This document shows, piece by piece, positions 1 to 7,313 of a DNA stretch of 8,994 bases (position 1 is the stretch's first letter; each line of letters begins with the position of its first letter). The notes beneath the pieces are model-generated. The model did no database searches, was not told where the DNA came from, and saw only the letters and a list, made by a program, of their open reading frames with translations. Source of the stretch: CAZWDL01 sp964632995 (GTDB lineage: Bacteria > Bacteroidota > Bacteroidia > Chitinophagales > Saprospiraceae); NCBI GenBank assembly GCA_964632995.1, contig CAZWDL010000191.1:1-8994 (forward strand). Reading direction: 5' to 3'. A program made the position numbers and the translations under genes.

Positions 1-2085
1 GGCGGTGACGCCGCGCTGCGCCCCGACGCTGCTCAACAGCGGGCCAACCGCTTCGAACCCGTGGTACGACACCTCGGGCCTTTCTACCTTGAAGCAGGAC
101 AGCGCCGCAAACACCAGATTCAGATGCCCAACTACGTTGGAGCCGTCCGCACCATGGTCGTCGCCTCGCATCAGGGCGCCTACGGCGCTGTCGATAAATC
201 CGTACCGGTCAAGCAGCCGCTGATGGTGCTGGCTACATTGCCGCGCGTGCTCAGCCCGGGCGAGCGCCTGCAGCTGCCCGTCACCGTCTTCGCAATGGAT
301 AAAAAAGTACGCAATGTATCCGTCAGAGTGGAGGAAAACGCCAATCTCGCCAATTGGGCTGGCCCCACCAGTAAACAGGTGAGTTTCAGTAAACCCGGCG
401 AAGAGATGGTCAACTTCGAATTCCAGGTAACCGACCGCACCGGTGTCGCCCGCTTTACGGTGATCGCCAGTGGCAACGGCGTCAATGCCAGGCAGACCAT
501 CGAAATCCAGGTGCGCAACCCCAATCCGGTGCAAACCCGGGTGATGGCCGAAGTGCTGCAGCCCGGCGCCGACTGGACGCCTGCCTTCCAGCCGTTGGGA
601 ATGGCGGGCACCAACGAAGGGGTGCTCGAAGTGTCCAGCCTGCCCCCGCTCAACCTCGGCGAACGCCTGCAGTACCTGCTTACCTATCCCTACGGTTGCG
701 TAGAGCAAACACTCTCCGCCGGCTTCCCGCAGCTCTACGTGCACCGCCTGCTGGATCTCGACGAGAGACGACGGGAAGAAGCCGCGGAGAATGTCCGGGC
801 CACCGTAAGCCGCCTACAACAATTCCAGACCAGCCAGGGCGGCTTCGCCTACTGGCCCGGTCAAGGCAGTGCCGACCAGTGGTCGACCAGCTACGGCGGC
901 CACTTCCTCGTGGAAGCTCAAAATATGGGATACACCCTGCCGCCCGGCCTGCTCGAAAGCTGGATGGATTTTCAGGAAAAAGCGGCGCGTATGTGGACGC
1001 CACGCCTCGGCGAGTATGGATTTAGTGATCCGCGCAGCAACCAGCTCAATCAGGCCTACCGCCTCTACACCCTGGCGCTGGCCCAGGAACCCGATATGGC
1101 GGCGATGAACCGCCTGCGCGAAATAGACGGACTGAGCAACATCGCCCGCTGGCGCCTGGCCGCTGCCTATGCCCTCGCGGGCCAAGGGGAAGCCGCCAGA
1201 GAACTTATCGACCAGGCCTCTACTCAAGTAGAAGCCTACAACGAACTCAGTGGCACCTTCGGCACCCATATCCGCGACCGAGCCATGATCCTGGAAACGC
1301 TGGTATTGCTGGAAAAGGAAGAACAGGCCGCCCAACTCCTACAATATCTTTCCGATGAGCTAAGCGCCGATCAGTGGCTGGGCACACAAACCACCGCTTA
1401 CGCCTTGCTCGCCATCAGCAAGTACGTGGGAGAGGATGAAGTGCAGCAACAGTTCCAGTTTACCTACCAGGTCAACGAAGGGCAATCGGTCAATGCCGGG
1501 TCCGGCAATCCGGTCATGCAGGTGGAAGTGCCGGTCAGGGCAGGCCGGGAAGGAAAACTGTTAGTGAAAAACGGTAGCCAGGGCAAGCTCTTCGCCCGCC
1601 TCATCCTTCGCGGACAGCCGGTGACGGGCGCCGAAACGGATGCCGCCAATGACCTGCAGGTAGCGGTCAGTTACAAAGATCGCGAAGGGAATCCCATCAA
1701 TACCGGCAGCTTGTTACAAGGCAGCGATTTCGTCGCCGAGGTGCGCGTCACACACCCCGGTTCGCGTCCCATCCGCTACCAGGAACTGGCGCTGAGCCAG
1801 GTCTTCCCTTCCGGCTGGGAAATCCTCAACACGCGCCTGGATGCCATGGAGGACGAAGGCCCGCAGCCTGTCAATTACGAGTACCAGGACATCCGCGACG
1901 ACCGCGTCAACACCTTCTTCGACCTGGCGCCGGGCGAAACGCACACCTTCCGTGTGCTGCTCAACGCCGCCTACGAAGGCCGCTTCTACCTGCCGGCCAC
2001 CTCCTGCGAAGCGATGTACGACAACAGCATCTACGCCCGCGAAGCGGGGCAATGGGTGGAAGTGCGCAGGCAAGCGGACATATAG
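1..2085 (+). CDS. Alpha-2-macroglobulin family protein, C-terminal part (5' truncated by window)
   Basis: The frame is open from base 1 to the TAG at 2083-2085, so 694 residues of a larger protein are visible; the GTG at 61 is only an internal valine codon. Bacterial alpha-2-macroglobulins are large periplasmic or envelope-anchored proteins thought to trap foreign proteases. In order: the end of an upstream macroglobulin domain, an A2M domain around residues 40-165 (NYVGAVRTMVVA, then LPRVLSPGERLQLPVTVF), a linker, and the thioester-containing alpha/alpha-toroid domain. The thioester motif is intact: YGCVEQT, with CVEQ encoded at 697-708, so covalent trapping should be possible. The C-terminal receptor-binding-like part ends with the family-typical EAMYDNSIYAREAGQWVEV. 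No signal peptide or lipobox can be judged because the N-terminus is missing. Bacterial homologues often sit beside pbpC (PBP1C); no such gene lies downstream here, where the next genes converge. Family assignment is confident; the exact role is inferred. Confidence 0.93.
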   Translation, partial: GGDAALRPDAAQQRANRFEPVVRHLGPFYLEAGQRRKHQIQMPNYVGAVRTMVVASHQGAYGAVDKSVPVKQPLMVLATLPRVLSPGERLQLPVTVFAMDKKVRNVSVRVEENANLANWAGPTSKQVSFSKPGEEMVNFEFQVTDRTGVARFTVIASGNGVNARQTIEIQVRNPNPVQTRVMAEVLQPGADWTPAFQPLGMAGTNEGVLEVSSLPPLNLGERLQYLLTYPYGCVEQTLSAGFPQLYVHRLLDLDERRREEAAENVRATVSRLQQFQTSQGGFAYWPGQGSADQWSTSYGGHFLVEAQNMGYTLPPGLLESWMDFQEKAARMWTPRLGEYGFSDPRSNQLNQAYRLYTLALAQEPDMAAMNRLREIDGLSNIARWRLAAAYALAGQGEAARELIDQASTQVEAYNELSGTFGTHIRDRAMILETLVLLEKEEQAAQLLQYLSDELSADQWLGTQTTAYALLAISKYVGEDEVQQQFQFTYQVNEGQSVNAGSGNPVMQVEVPVRAGREGKLLVKNGSQGKLFARLILRGQPVTGAETDAANDLQVAVSYKDREGNPINTGSLLQGSDFVAEVRVTHPGSRPIRYQELALSQVFPSGWEILNTRLDAMEDEGPQPVNYEYQDIRDDRVNTFFDLAPGETHTFRVLLNAAYEGRFYLPATSCEAMYDNSIYAREAGQWVEVRRQADI

Positions 2086-2119
2086 GAAGTCGGAATGCGG
2101 AAGTCGGAAGTCGGAAGGC
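2085..2119. repeat. Tandem heptamer repeat (GGAAGTC-type, five units)
   Basis: Five contiguous 7-mers follow the A2M stop codon, sharing its last G: GGAAGTC at 2085, 2099 and 2106, GGAATGC at 2092 and GGAAGGC at 2113. Degenerate relatives continue at 2155 (GGAAGGC) and 2162 (GGAATGA). The unit length is the same as in simple-sequence heptamer tracts that expand by slippage. It lies outside any recognised gene, so no coding role is proposed. Confidence 0.75.
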
Positions 2120-2179
2120 TTGCCCGACCAGGTCGCGCAGCGGAATGGGCGGGCGGAAGGCGGAATGAGTGGGTGGAAA

Positions 2180-2225
2180 TTGAAGGATTGAATAGCCATT
2201 GACTGCTGATTATTCAATCCTTCAA
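2180..2225. repeat. 15-bp perfect inverted repeat between convergent genes
   Basis: The arm TTGAAGGATTGAATA (2180-2194) is perfectly complementary to TATTCAATCCTTCAA (2211-2225), with a 16-nt loop. The 10-mer TTCAATCCTT recurs 24 nt further on (2213-2222 and 2237-2246), so the left arm could also pair with the second copy. It sits between the ends of the A2M gene and the oppositely oriented T9SS-tail gene and could stop transcripts from either side. However, the stem is AT-rich and has no T tract after it on either strand, so a mobile or dispersed repeat is as likely as a terminator. The remaining intergenic sequence (2247-2331) shows nothing recognisable. Confidence 0.7.
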
Positions 2226-2331
2226 CCCCACAGCCCTTCAATCCTTTCATCCCCCATATTTCGATGTCTTTGACCGCTTTCGTTCAATGGTCGGACAGTC
2301 AAGTATTCGAAGTTTAACGAAATTCCTTCAT

Positions 2332-3070
2332 TTATTCGAAAACCACTTTTCTGGTAAGCACCGCCCGTTCGTCCAGGCTTAGCCGGATGAGGAATGCGCC
2401 GGAGGCGTTCAGTTGGACACCTGTCAGTTCGAATTCATGGGCGCCCGTCGGCAGGGCGCCTTCGTAGAGAGAAGTAACCTGTTGTCCCTGTAGGTTAAAC
2501 ACAGCCAGGTCGACGTTTTCCATCTCTTCGGGTAGCGTGAACTGTACGGTGGCGCGTTCGCGGGCGGCGTTTGGGGAAAACCAGGAGGGTAGCCTCCACT
2601 TGCCGCGCTAAGCCGGTGAGGGTAATCTCCGGTTGCTCCACGAGCTTTTCCTCCTTCCGCTCCGGACCGGCAGAGGTATGGGATGCGGCGGGCTTCTTAT
2701 CATCCCCGGTCCTAGGGGAGGCTTTCGATTCCTTATTCTTCCGGCGGAGCCCACGCCTCGTGATAATCTCTACTGCCCCGTGCCGGGCTTCTTCACCGAA
2801 GCGATTCACTGCTTTCTGCCCCCGGTAAACCGTTATCTTTTCAATATCATTTGGATCGATACCTGCTAGAGGCTCCTGGTAACTCTTTCCGACCCTTTCG
2901 CCATCGACTATCCAAAGAACCAGGGAATCAGGGTTGATCTTGATCAAGGAAGAGGTATCGGGAGCAGACGATATTTCCTCTTCAGGCGCCTGCTGAGCTG
3001 CTGCCCGTTCGGCCATCCGCTCGGCGATTTCCTCGGGCCGGTGGGTTTTGATAAGGAAAACGCCGGTCAA
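2332..3070 (-). pseudogene. TonB-plug-like protein with T9SS type A sorting domain, split by a frameshift
   Basis: Two frames make up this unit. From a TTG at 3070-3068 a 191-codon frame runs to a stop at 2495-2497. Residues 50-107 resemble the plug domain of TonB-dependent receptors (VLWIVDGERV, IDPNDIEKITVYRG, HGAVEIITRRG), followed by a charged linker to about residue 147. At TLLVFP the frame degenerates. Dropping one A from the CCCCAAA run (minus strand, 2576-2570) continues instead as LVFPNAARERATVQFTLPEE and into a second frame ending at 2332. That second part is a typical C-terminal T9SS sorting domain (LAVFNLQGQQV, GAFLIRLSLDE, LTRKVVFE), about 80 residues. The first frame has no signal peptide, which a T9SS cargo needs, and TTG overlaps the stop of the upstream M56 gene (TTGA). 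It may therefore be the C-terminal part of that protein rather than a separate gene. A sequencing error or a real inactivating indel would both look like this. Confidence 0.72.
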
Positions 3071-4491
3071 AGCGCCCTTTCGCCTGTTGTTTCTTTCAAA
3101 ATCAGGGAGTATGCGTAATCGATCGATTCCCGGCGGTCGTTGAGCGTGACGTTGAATTTAAAAAAATGCTTCTCCCCTGCCCGGAAAGTCAGTTTCAGCA
3201 CATCGCCTTTGCGCAGTTTCGACCAGTAGTCCGCTCCGGCGTCGAAGCGGTCCATTTCCAGCATTTGGGTGCGGACGCCTTTCACCTGGAGCGTGCGCTT
3301 GCTGGTGACGGTGATAGCTTGCGGGACTTGCCGCCGGTCGTCTTCCAATATGAAAAAGCCGCCTTCCCGGCGCAGCATCCGGCGGAACTCGCCGCGGCGG
3401 AGGGTGAGGTTTTCGCAGTGGTAGTAATTATCCAGTTCGTCGGGGTAACAATCGCAGCGCTGATCGCCCCATTGCAACCGGAAGGAGGGATCAGCCGGTG
3501 CGGCGGGGATATTTACCAGCGTTTGCTGCCCCAGATTGCCGAGCATTTGCTCTACTTCCGCTACTTTTTCCGCTCCGGGGAGGCGTTGCGCCAGGTCGAA
3601 AGAAAACAGGAGCAGTAATCCGGCCAGTAAGGGCAGCATTCCGAGGTATTTCAATCCATTCCATCGTTGAGAGGGGCTTTTGCTGAGCATAACGAGTCGG
3701 TTTTTTATAAATGAGTTAAAGGTGTTGACCAGCCGGCCGGAGGATTGTGTTTTAGCCTGTTGAACCAGCAGACCGGCGTACTGATATGCCTGACCTGAAC
3801 GCTGTACGACGTAGCGGTCTGCGATATATTCGTGAGTGGCCTGTAAGCTTTTCCGGTACAGGTAGATGAGCGGATTAAACCACTTCAAAACGACGATGAG
3901 CTCCATCAGCAGGACATCCAGACTGTGCCACTGCCGGATGTGCACCAGCTCGTGCTGCAAGATGGGTTCCTTTTCTTTCAGCCGCTCCGCGTTCCAGAAG
4001 ATATAGCCGAAGAAGGAAGCGGCGGGGAAATCGGCCTCGGTTTGCACAAGCGTCACTCCGTCCATACGACGGCGGCGGGAGCGGCGGATGAGCTGCAACA
4101 GGCTCCAAAGTCTGCGGATGAGCAGGGAAGCCATCATTAGTGCGCCCAGGGCATACCCCACCAGCAGCACATCGCCTAAGGTAATCTCAAAGAGCGGCGC
4201 CGGCTTTTCCAGCCCCGCCCATACCTGGCTCTCCCATTCCTGAATATTGCTGACGGCGGGATAGAGCACGTATTCCAAATCCAGAGGCACTGCCGCCGAC
4301 GCAGGAGCAGGCTGTGATAAGCTGATGCTGAAAAGCGGAATGAGTAATGACAACAGGGCGCTAGCCAGCAGATAGATCCGGTTGAGCTGGAAAAAGGTTT
4401 CCTGCCGCAGCCAGTAATGATAGAAACCGTAGAACAGCAGCAGACAAAAACTCGATTCCAGCAGATATTGGGGGATGCTAATCGTCATCAT
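3067..4491 (-). CDS. BlaR1-like M56 family membrane metallopeptidase
   Basis: 474 residues from an ATG at 4491 (a second ATG follows directly). Hydrophobic segments lie at about residues 8-28, 40-58, 105-128 and 282-300. The zinc protease signature HELVH is at residues 180-184 and the third ligand motif EYIAD at 221-225, both intact; SFFGYIFWN just before it is also typical of M56. Residues 301-474 form a C-terminal part after the last membrane segment, without a penicillin-binding sensor domain: it has a cysteine-containing stretch (RCDCYP, HCENLTLRRGEF) and a beta-rich end (FKFNVTLND) that I do not recognise. BlaR1/MecR1 relatives sense a signal outside and cleave a repressor inside; here no BlaI/MecI gene is adjacent, so target and signal are unknown. 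The start overlaps the end of the serine hydrolase gene by 14 bp, suggesting translational coupling. The stop overlaps the TTG of the plug/T9SS unit by 4 bp. Confidence 0.9.
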   Translation of the reverse strand: MMTISIPQYLLESSFCLLLFYGFYHYWLRQETFFQLNRIYLLASALLSLLIPLFSISLSQPAPASAAVPLDLEYVLYPAVSNIQEWESQVWAGLEKPAPLFEITLGDVLLVGYALGALMMASLLIRRLWSLLQLIRRSRRRRMDGVTLVQTEADFPAASFFGYIFWNAERLKEKEPILQHELVHIRQWHSLDVLLMELIVVLKWFNPLIYLYRKSLQATHEYIADRYVVQRSGQAYQYAGLLVQQAKTQSSGRLVNTFNSFIKNRLVMLSKSPSQRWNGLKYLGMLPLLAGLLLLFSFDLAQRLPGAEKVAEVEQMLGNLGQQTLVNIPAAPADPSFRLQWGDQRCDCYPDELDNYYHCENLTLRRGEFRRMLRREGGFFILEDDRRQVPQAITVTSKRTLQVKGVRTQMLEMDRFDAGADYWSKLRKGDVLKLTFRAGEKHFFKFNVTLNDRRESIDYAYSLILKETTGERAL

Positions 4492-6031
4492 TTTCTTGCT
4501 TTTTTATTTTCTCCAGCAACTTATCCAACTCTTCGGGATCCATATCTTCTTCTTTGACAAAGAAGGACAACACCTCCCTGGGCGATCCTTCGAAATAGTC
4601 GTTCATAAATTCCCGGAAGAAAGAGCGCCGGTATTCCGATTTTTTGAGAATGGGATAATAGCGGTACGTCTTCCCAAAGGCCTCATGACCGATCAGCCCC
4701 ATATCGCTGTCCGGCACGAAAAAGCTCGTATCTGAGGAAGGGATGATTTCCAGTGCGGTTCCCTCTACTCCCGCCATGTAGCGGTCGTTCTGCCGGTACA
4801 ACTTCAACAGAGCGCCGTCACATTCCAAAAAGTAGGTCCCTTCAAAGGCCTTAAAGGAGGAGGGAGCCATTTCGACCGAATTTTTGGAGAGGAGCGGCTC
4901 GGAACGGCCTTCCGCTTTAGGTTCGGGGAAATGCTCCTTCAGGTAAATATCCGCGACGGCCAGGGCTTTACCGGAGGCGCCGGCGCTGGAGAAATTACTC
5001 AGCACCAGGATTCCTGTGGCCTGATCCGGGAAGTACATCAGTGAGGCGCGGTAGCCGCCGATGGAGTCGCCGTGCTGAAAGCGGCGCAGGCCCCGGTAAT
5101 CATCTACCACGATACCGCGGGCGTAGTTGATCGTATCGCCGCTGGTCAGTATGCCCCGTGTAGTCAATTCCTGCAAGGCTTTCGGCCCTCCGATGCGATG
5201 ATGGCGAAAATTATCGACCCACTTCGCCAGGTCAGCGACGGTGGTGCACAAGTTGCCGTTGCCGACGTAGGCCCAGAAGGGCTTCGGCCGGCGAAAACCC
5301 TCTTCCTGGCTACCGTCGTAAGAGGTAGCTGTATTGGGATTGACGATTTCAAGATCCTCCCGGAATTCAGAATGATCCATACCCAGTGGTTCAAAAATTC
5401 TTTCCTTGGTAAACTCCTGAAAAGACTACCCGCTGACGCGCTCCACAATTTCTGCCATAAAATTGAAGCCCGTGTTACAGTACAGGTATTCCGAACCTGG
5501 TGGGAAGTTGAGTTCCCGCTGGTAGGGGATATATTTGAGCAAATCGTCATTCGTCATCGGATCGCCGTCGCGCCAGCCGGCCATCGCCAGCAGGTTCTGG
5601 AAATTACGCAGGCCGCTGCTGTGGTTCATCAAATGTCCGATTGTAATTGTTGTGCCGAAATCGGGCACCTCGGGCAGGTATTTACGCACGTCGTCTTTTA
5701 GCGAAAGCTTACCCTCCTGCGCCAGCAAAATAATGGAAAAAGCAGTGAATTGCTTAGAGACGGAAGCGACGTTGAAGATGGTTTCCGTCGTCACCGGTAC
5801 CCCGTATTCCAGGCTGGCCAGCCCGTAAGCGTGCGCCAGCACCAGCTCGCCTTCTTTTACAATACCCACCACTCCGCCGGGAACGCCGGGTTGTTCCCAT
5901 GCGCTGAATACAGCGTCTACCTGAGTGGCCAGCACGTCTTTGGAGGGTTGAGCCTGGGCGAACCAAGCGAGAAGGATTAGCATAACGATTGAAATGCCCC
6001 GGATGAGCACCCAGGGAGAATGTCGCTCCAT
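4478..6031 (-). pseudogene. Secreted serine hydrolase (beta-lactamase/class C-like esterase family), interrupted by an in-frame amber codon
   Basis: One frame of 518 codons, from ATG at 6031 to the stop at 4478-4480, is broken only by TAG at 5426-5428 (codon 202). Translation continues cleanly in the same frame on both sides: IVERVSG, stop, SFQEFTKERIFEPLGM. A CAG (Gln) one transition away would restore it. The ATG at 6031 is preferred over the TTG at 6076 because it gives a clean signal peptide (MERHSPW, hydrophobic core, cut near AQAQ). Catalytic motifs are present: SxxK as SVSK at residues 90-93, YxN as YCN at 184-186, and an HGD motif near residue 320 where the family has KTG or HxG. The first two lie before the stop, the last after it, so neither fragment alone should be active. 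A C-terminal beta-rich domain (from about residue 390, FEGTYF) and an acidic tail follow. Members hydrolyse peptides, esters or beta-lactams; the substrate is unknown. The gene overlaps the M56 gene by 14 bp. Confidence 0.85.
5426..5428 (-). other. In-frame premature TAG codon in the serine hydrolase gene
   Basis: The plus-strand CTA reads TAG on the coding strand, between the codons for VSG and SFQEF. Both flanks are in one frame and both read as normal family sequence. A single base (A instead of G at plus-strand 5428) explains it. Confidence 0.85.
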
Positions 6032-6089
6032 ATTAATCTGTTTAATAGTGATTAGGTCCTTATTCTCGGCAAACAAAATAGCAATTTTT

Positions 6090-6123
6090 ACCAGGATAGG
6101 CGGGGCATTCCGGTCATCCTGGT
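6090..6123. repeat. 8-bp inverted repeat straddling the MFS stop codon
   Basis: ACCAGGAT at 6090-6097 and ATCCTGGT at 6116-6123 are perfectly complementary around an 18-nt GC-rich loop. The right arm covers the stop codon of the MFS gene (6114-6116). No T tract follows on the minus strand, so this is not a standard intrinsic terminator; it might slow transcription or protect the 3' end. The rest of the 82-bp gap before the serine hydrolase start is AT-rich, without a convincing promoter. Confidence 0.4.
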
Positions 6124-7301
6124 TGAAGGCGCACCAATTTCGATATCGCCCACAGTCCGAAAAGCGGTCCGATCAACAGGGCGAGGTATAAGAACTGGTT
6201 TTCCCAGCGAATCGCCAGCACATTCAGCAGTTCAATACTGGCTATTGTCACGGAAAAGCCGATGCAGTTAACGATGGTCAGTGCTGAGCCGACGTACTCC
6301 CGGGGTGCCGTGCGCGCCACGAGTGTGGAAAACTGGGGTGAATCCCCTACGACGGCAAATCCCCATACCAGCAAGAAAGAAAGAAAAACCCAGCCTGAAG
6401 ACAAAAACAACAAGGGAGAAAAAAGGCAGGAAATACCCGATATCGCCAGCATGACGTAAGCCACCCGGGCGCTGCCCACCCGCAAGGACCAGTAACCGCC
6501 GAGGATGCAGCCCAGGGCCCCCATCCCAATAATAATAGCGCTCCAGAGCGGTACATTCAGTACTACGGTGTTGTGATACCCCTCGTAGGCCCTCAGAAAA
6601 AAGGGAATAAAAGCCCAAAAAGCATAGAGCTCCCACATGTGACCGAAGTATCCGAAGGCGGCTGAACGAAAATCGGAAAAGCGAAAAATTTCGACGACGG
6701 CAGCTGGTCGAAAGCGGCTGCCCCGGGTGCGAAAGGGTCCGTCAGGAACGGTCAGCAAAAGAAACAGCCCACCGAAAAAAGCAAAAGCCGAAGTGGCCCA
6801 AATGATGGAGTACCAAGGCAGGGCGCCACTGCTAAATTTGAGAAAATAAGGGAAAGCCTTTCCCAGTACCAGGGCGCCGACGAGGTAGCCCAGTGCTTTC
6901 CCCAGATCCTTCGCGTACCAGTCGGCCGCAATTTTCATCCCGATCGGATAGATGCCGGCCAGGAAGAAGCCCGTCAGAAAACGGAAGAGGAGCAATGACA
7001 CGAACCCGGTGGCGAACAGGTAGATTCCCAGATTGAAAAAAGCACCCAGCAGGGCCGAGACGAAAAATACCCGGGAAGGTGAAAAGCGGTCGGCAATAAC
7101 CAAAAAAGCAAAGCTCAGCGTGCCGGCGATAAATCCGAACTGCACCGCCGAGGTGATGTTGCCCACTGCGGTAGGAGGCAGATCGTAGAGGGTCTGTAAG
7201 TCAGCCAGTACGGCATTACCGGCAAACCACAGGGAGGTGCCGGCAAACTGCGACAAAATGATCACCGGTAGAATATGAGCGGGAACGCGTGAGCTGTTCA
7301 T
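6114..7301 (-). CDS. Major facilitator superfamily (MFS) transporter
   Basis: 395 residues from ATG at 7301, the usual MFS size, with about twelve hydrophobic segments covering nearly the whole chain. Between TM2 and TM3 is a degenerate MFS motif A (IADRFSPSRVFF, Asp71 and Arg72). TM4 contains RFLTGFFLAGIYPIGMKIAADWY, a well-conserved charged pattern of the superfamily. The two six-helix halves are joined by a cytoplasmic loop around residues 185-210 (TVPDGPFRTRGSRFRP). It moves small solutes across the inner membrane by coupling to an ion gradient, but nothing in the sequence identifies the substrate. The start lies 12 bp after the rluA stop, so the two are probably cotranscribed. It has no obvious functional tie to rluA or to the hydrolase/M56 block downstream. 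Assignment to the superfamily is secure, to a subfamily not. Confidence 0.92.
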   Translation of the reverse strand: MNSSRVPAHILPVIILSQFAGTSLWFAGNAVLADLQTLYDLPPTAVGNITSAVQFGFIAGTLSFAFLVIADRFSPSRVFFVSALLGAFFNLGIYLFATGFVSLLLFRFLTGFFLAGIYPIGMKIAADWYAKDLGKALGYLVGALVLGKAFPYFLKFSSGALPWYSIIWATSAFAFFGGLFLLLTVPDGPFRTRGSRFRPAAVVEIFRFSDFRSAAFGYFGHMWELYAFWAFIPFFLRAYEGYHNTVVLNVPLWSAIIIGMGALGCILGGYWSLRVGSARVAYVMLAISGISCLFSPLLFLSSGWVFLSFLLVWGFAVVGDSPQFSTLVARTAPREYVGSALTIVNCIGFSVTIASIELLNVLAIRWENQFLYLALLIGPLFGLWAISKLVRLQPG

Positions 7302-7313
7302 CCCTGAGGCGCT

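Noticed and set aside
180..653. 157-codon minus-strand frame opposite the A2M domain
   Set aside because: It is an antisense shadow of conserved A2M coding sequence with a low-complexity Ser/Thr/Leu composition and no recognisable motif.
814..1335. 173-codon open frame on the minus strand inside the A2M gene
   Set aside because: It is antisense to a clearly recognisable thioester-domain region, has no family resemblance, and is explained by GC-rich codon bias.
2180..2225. Calling the intergenic hairpin a standard rho-independent terminator
   Set aside because: The stem is AT-rich and no T tract follows on either strand.
3166..3618. 150-codon plus-strand frame opposite the M56 C-terminal part
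   Set aside because: The minus strand carries the intact M56 frame; the plus-strand product resembles no known family.
5164..5550. 128-codon minus-strand frame spanning the amber codon of the serine hydrolase
   Set aside because: It is in a different frame from both halves, which are in one frame and show the family motifs. It does not bridge the interruption.
5072..5701. 209-codon plus-strand frame opposite the serine hydrolase
   Set aside because: It is an antisense shadow; the hydrolase sequence with its catalytic motifs is on the other strand.
6029..6076. TTG at 6076 as the start of the serine hydrolase
   Set aside because: It adds 15 polar residues before the signal peptide. The ATG at 6031 gives a normal signal peptide start.
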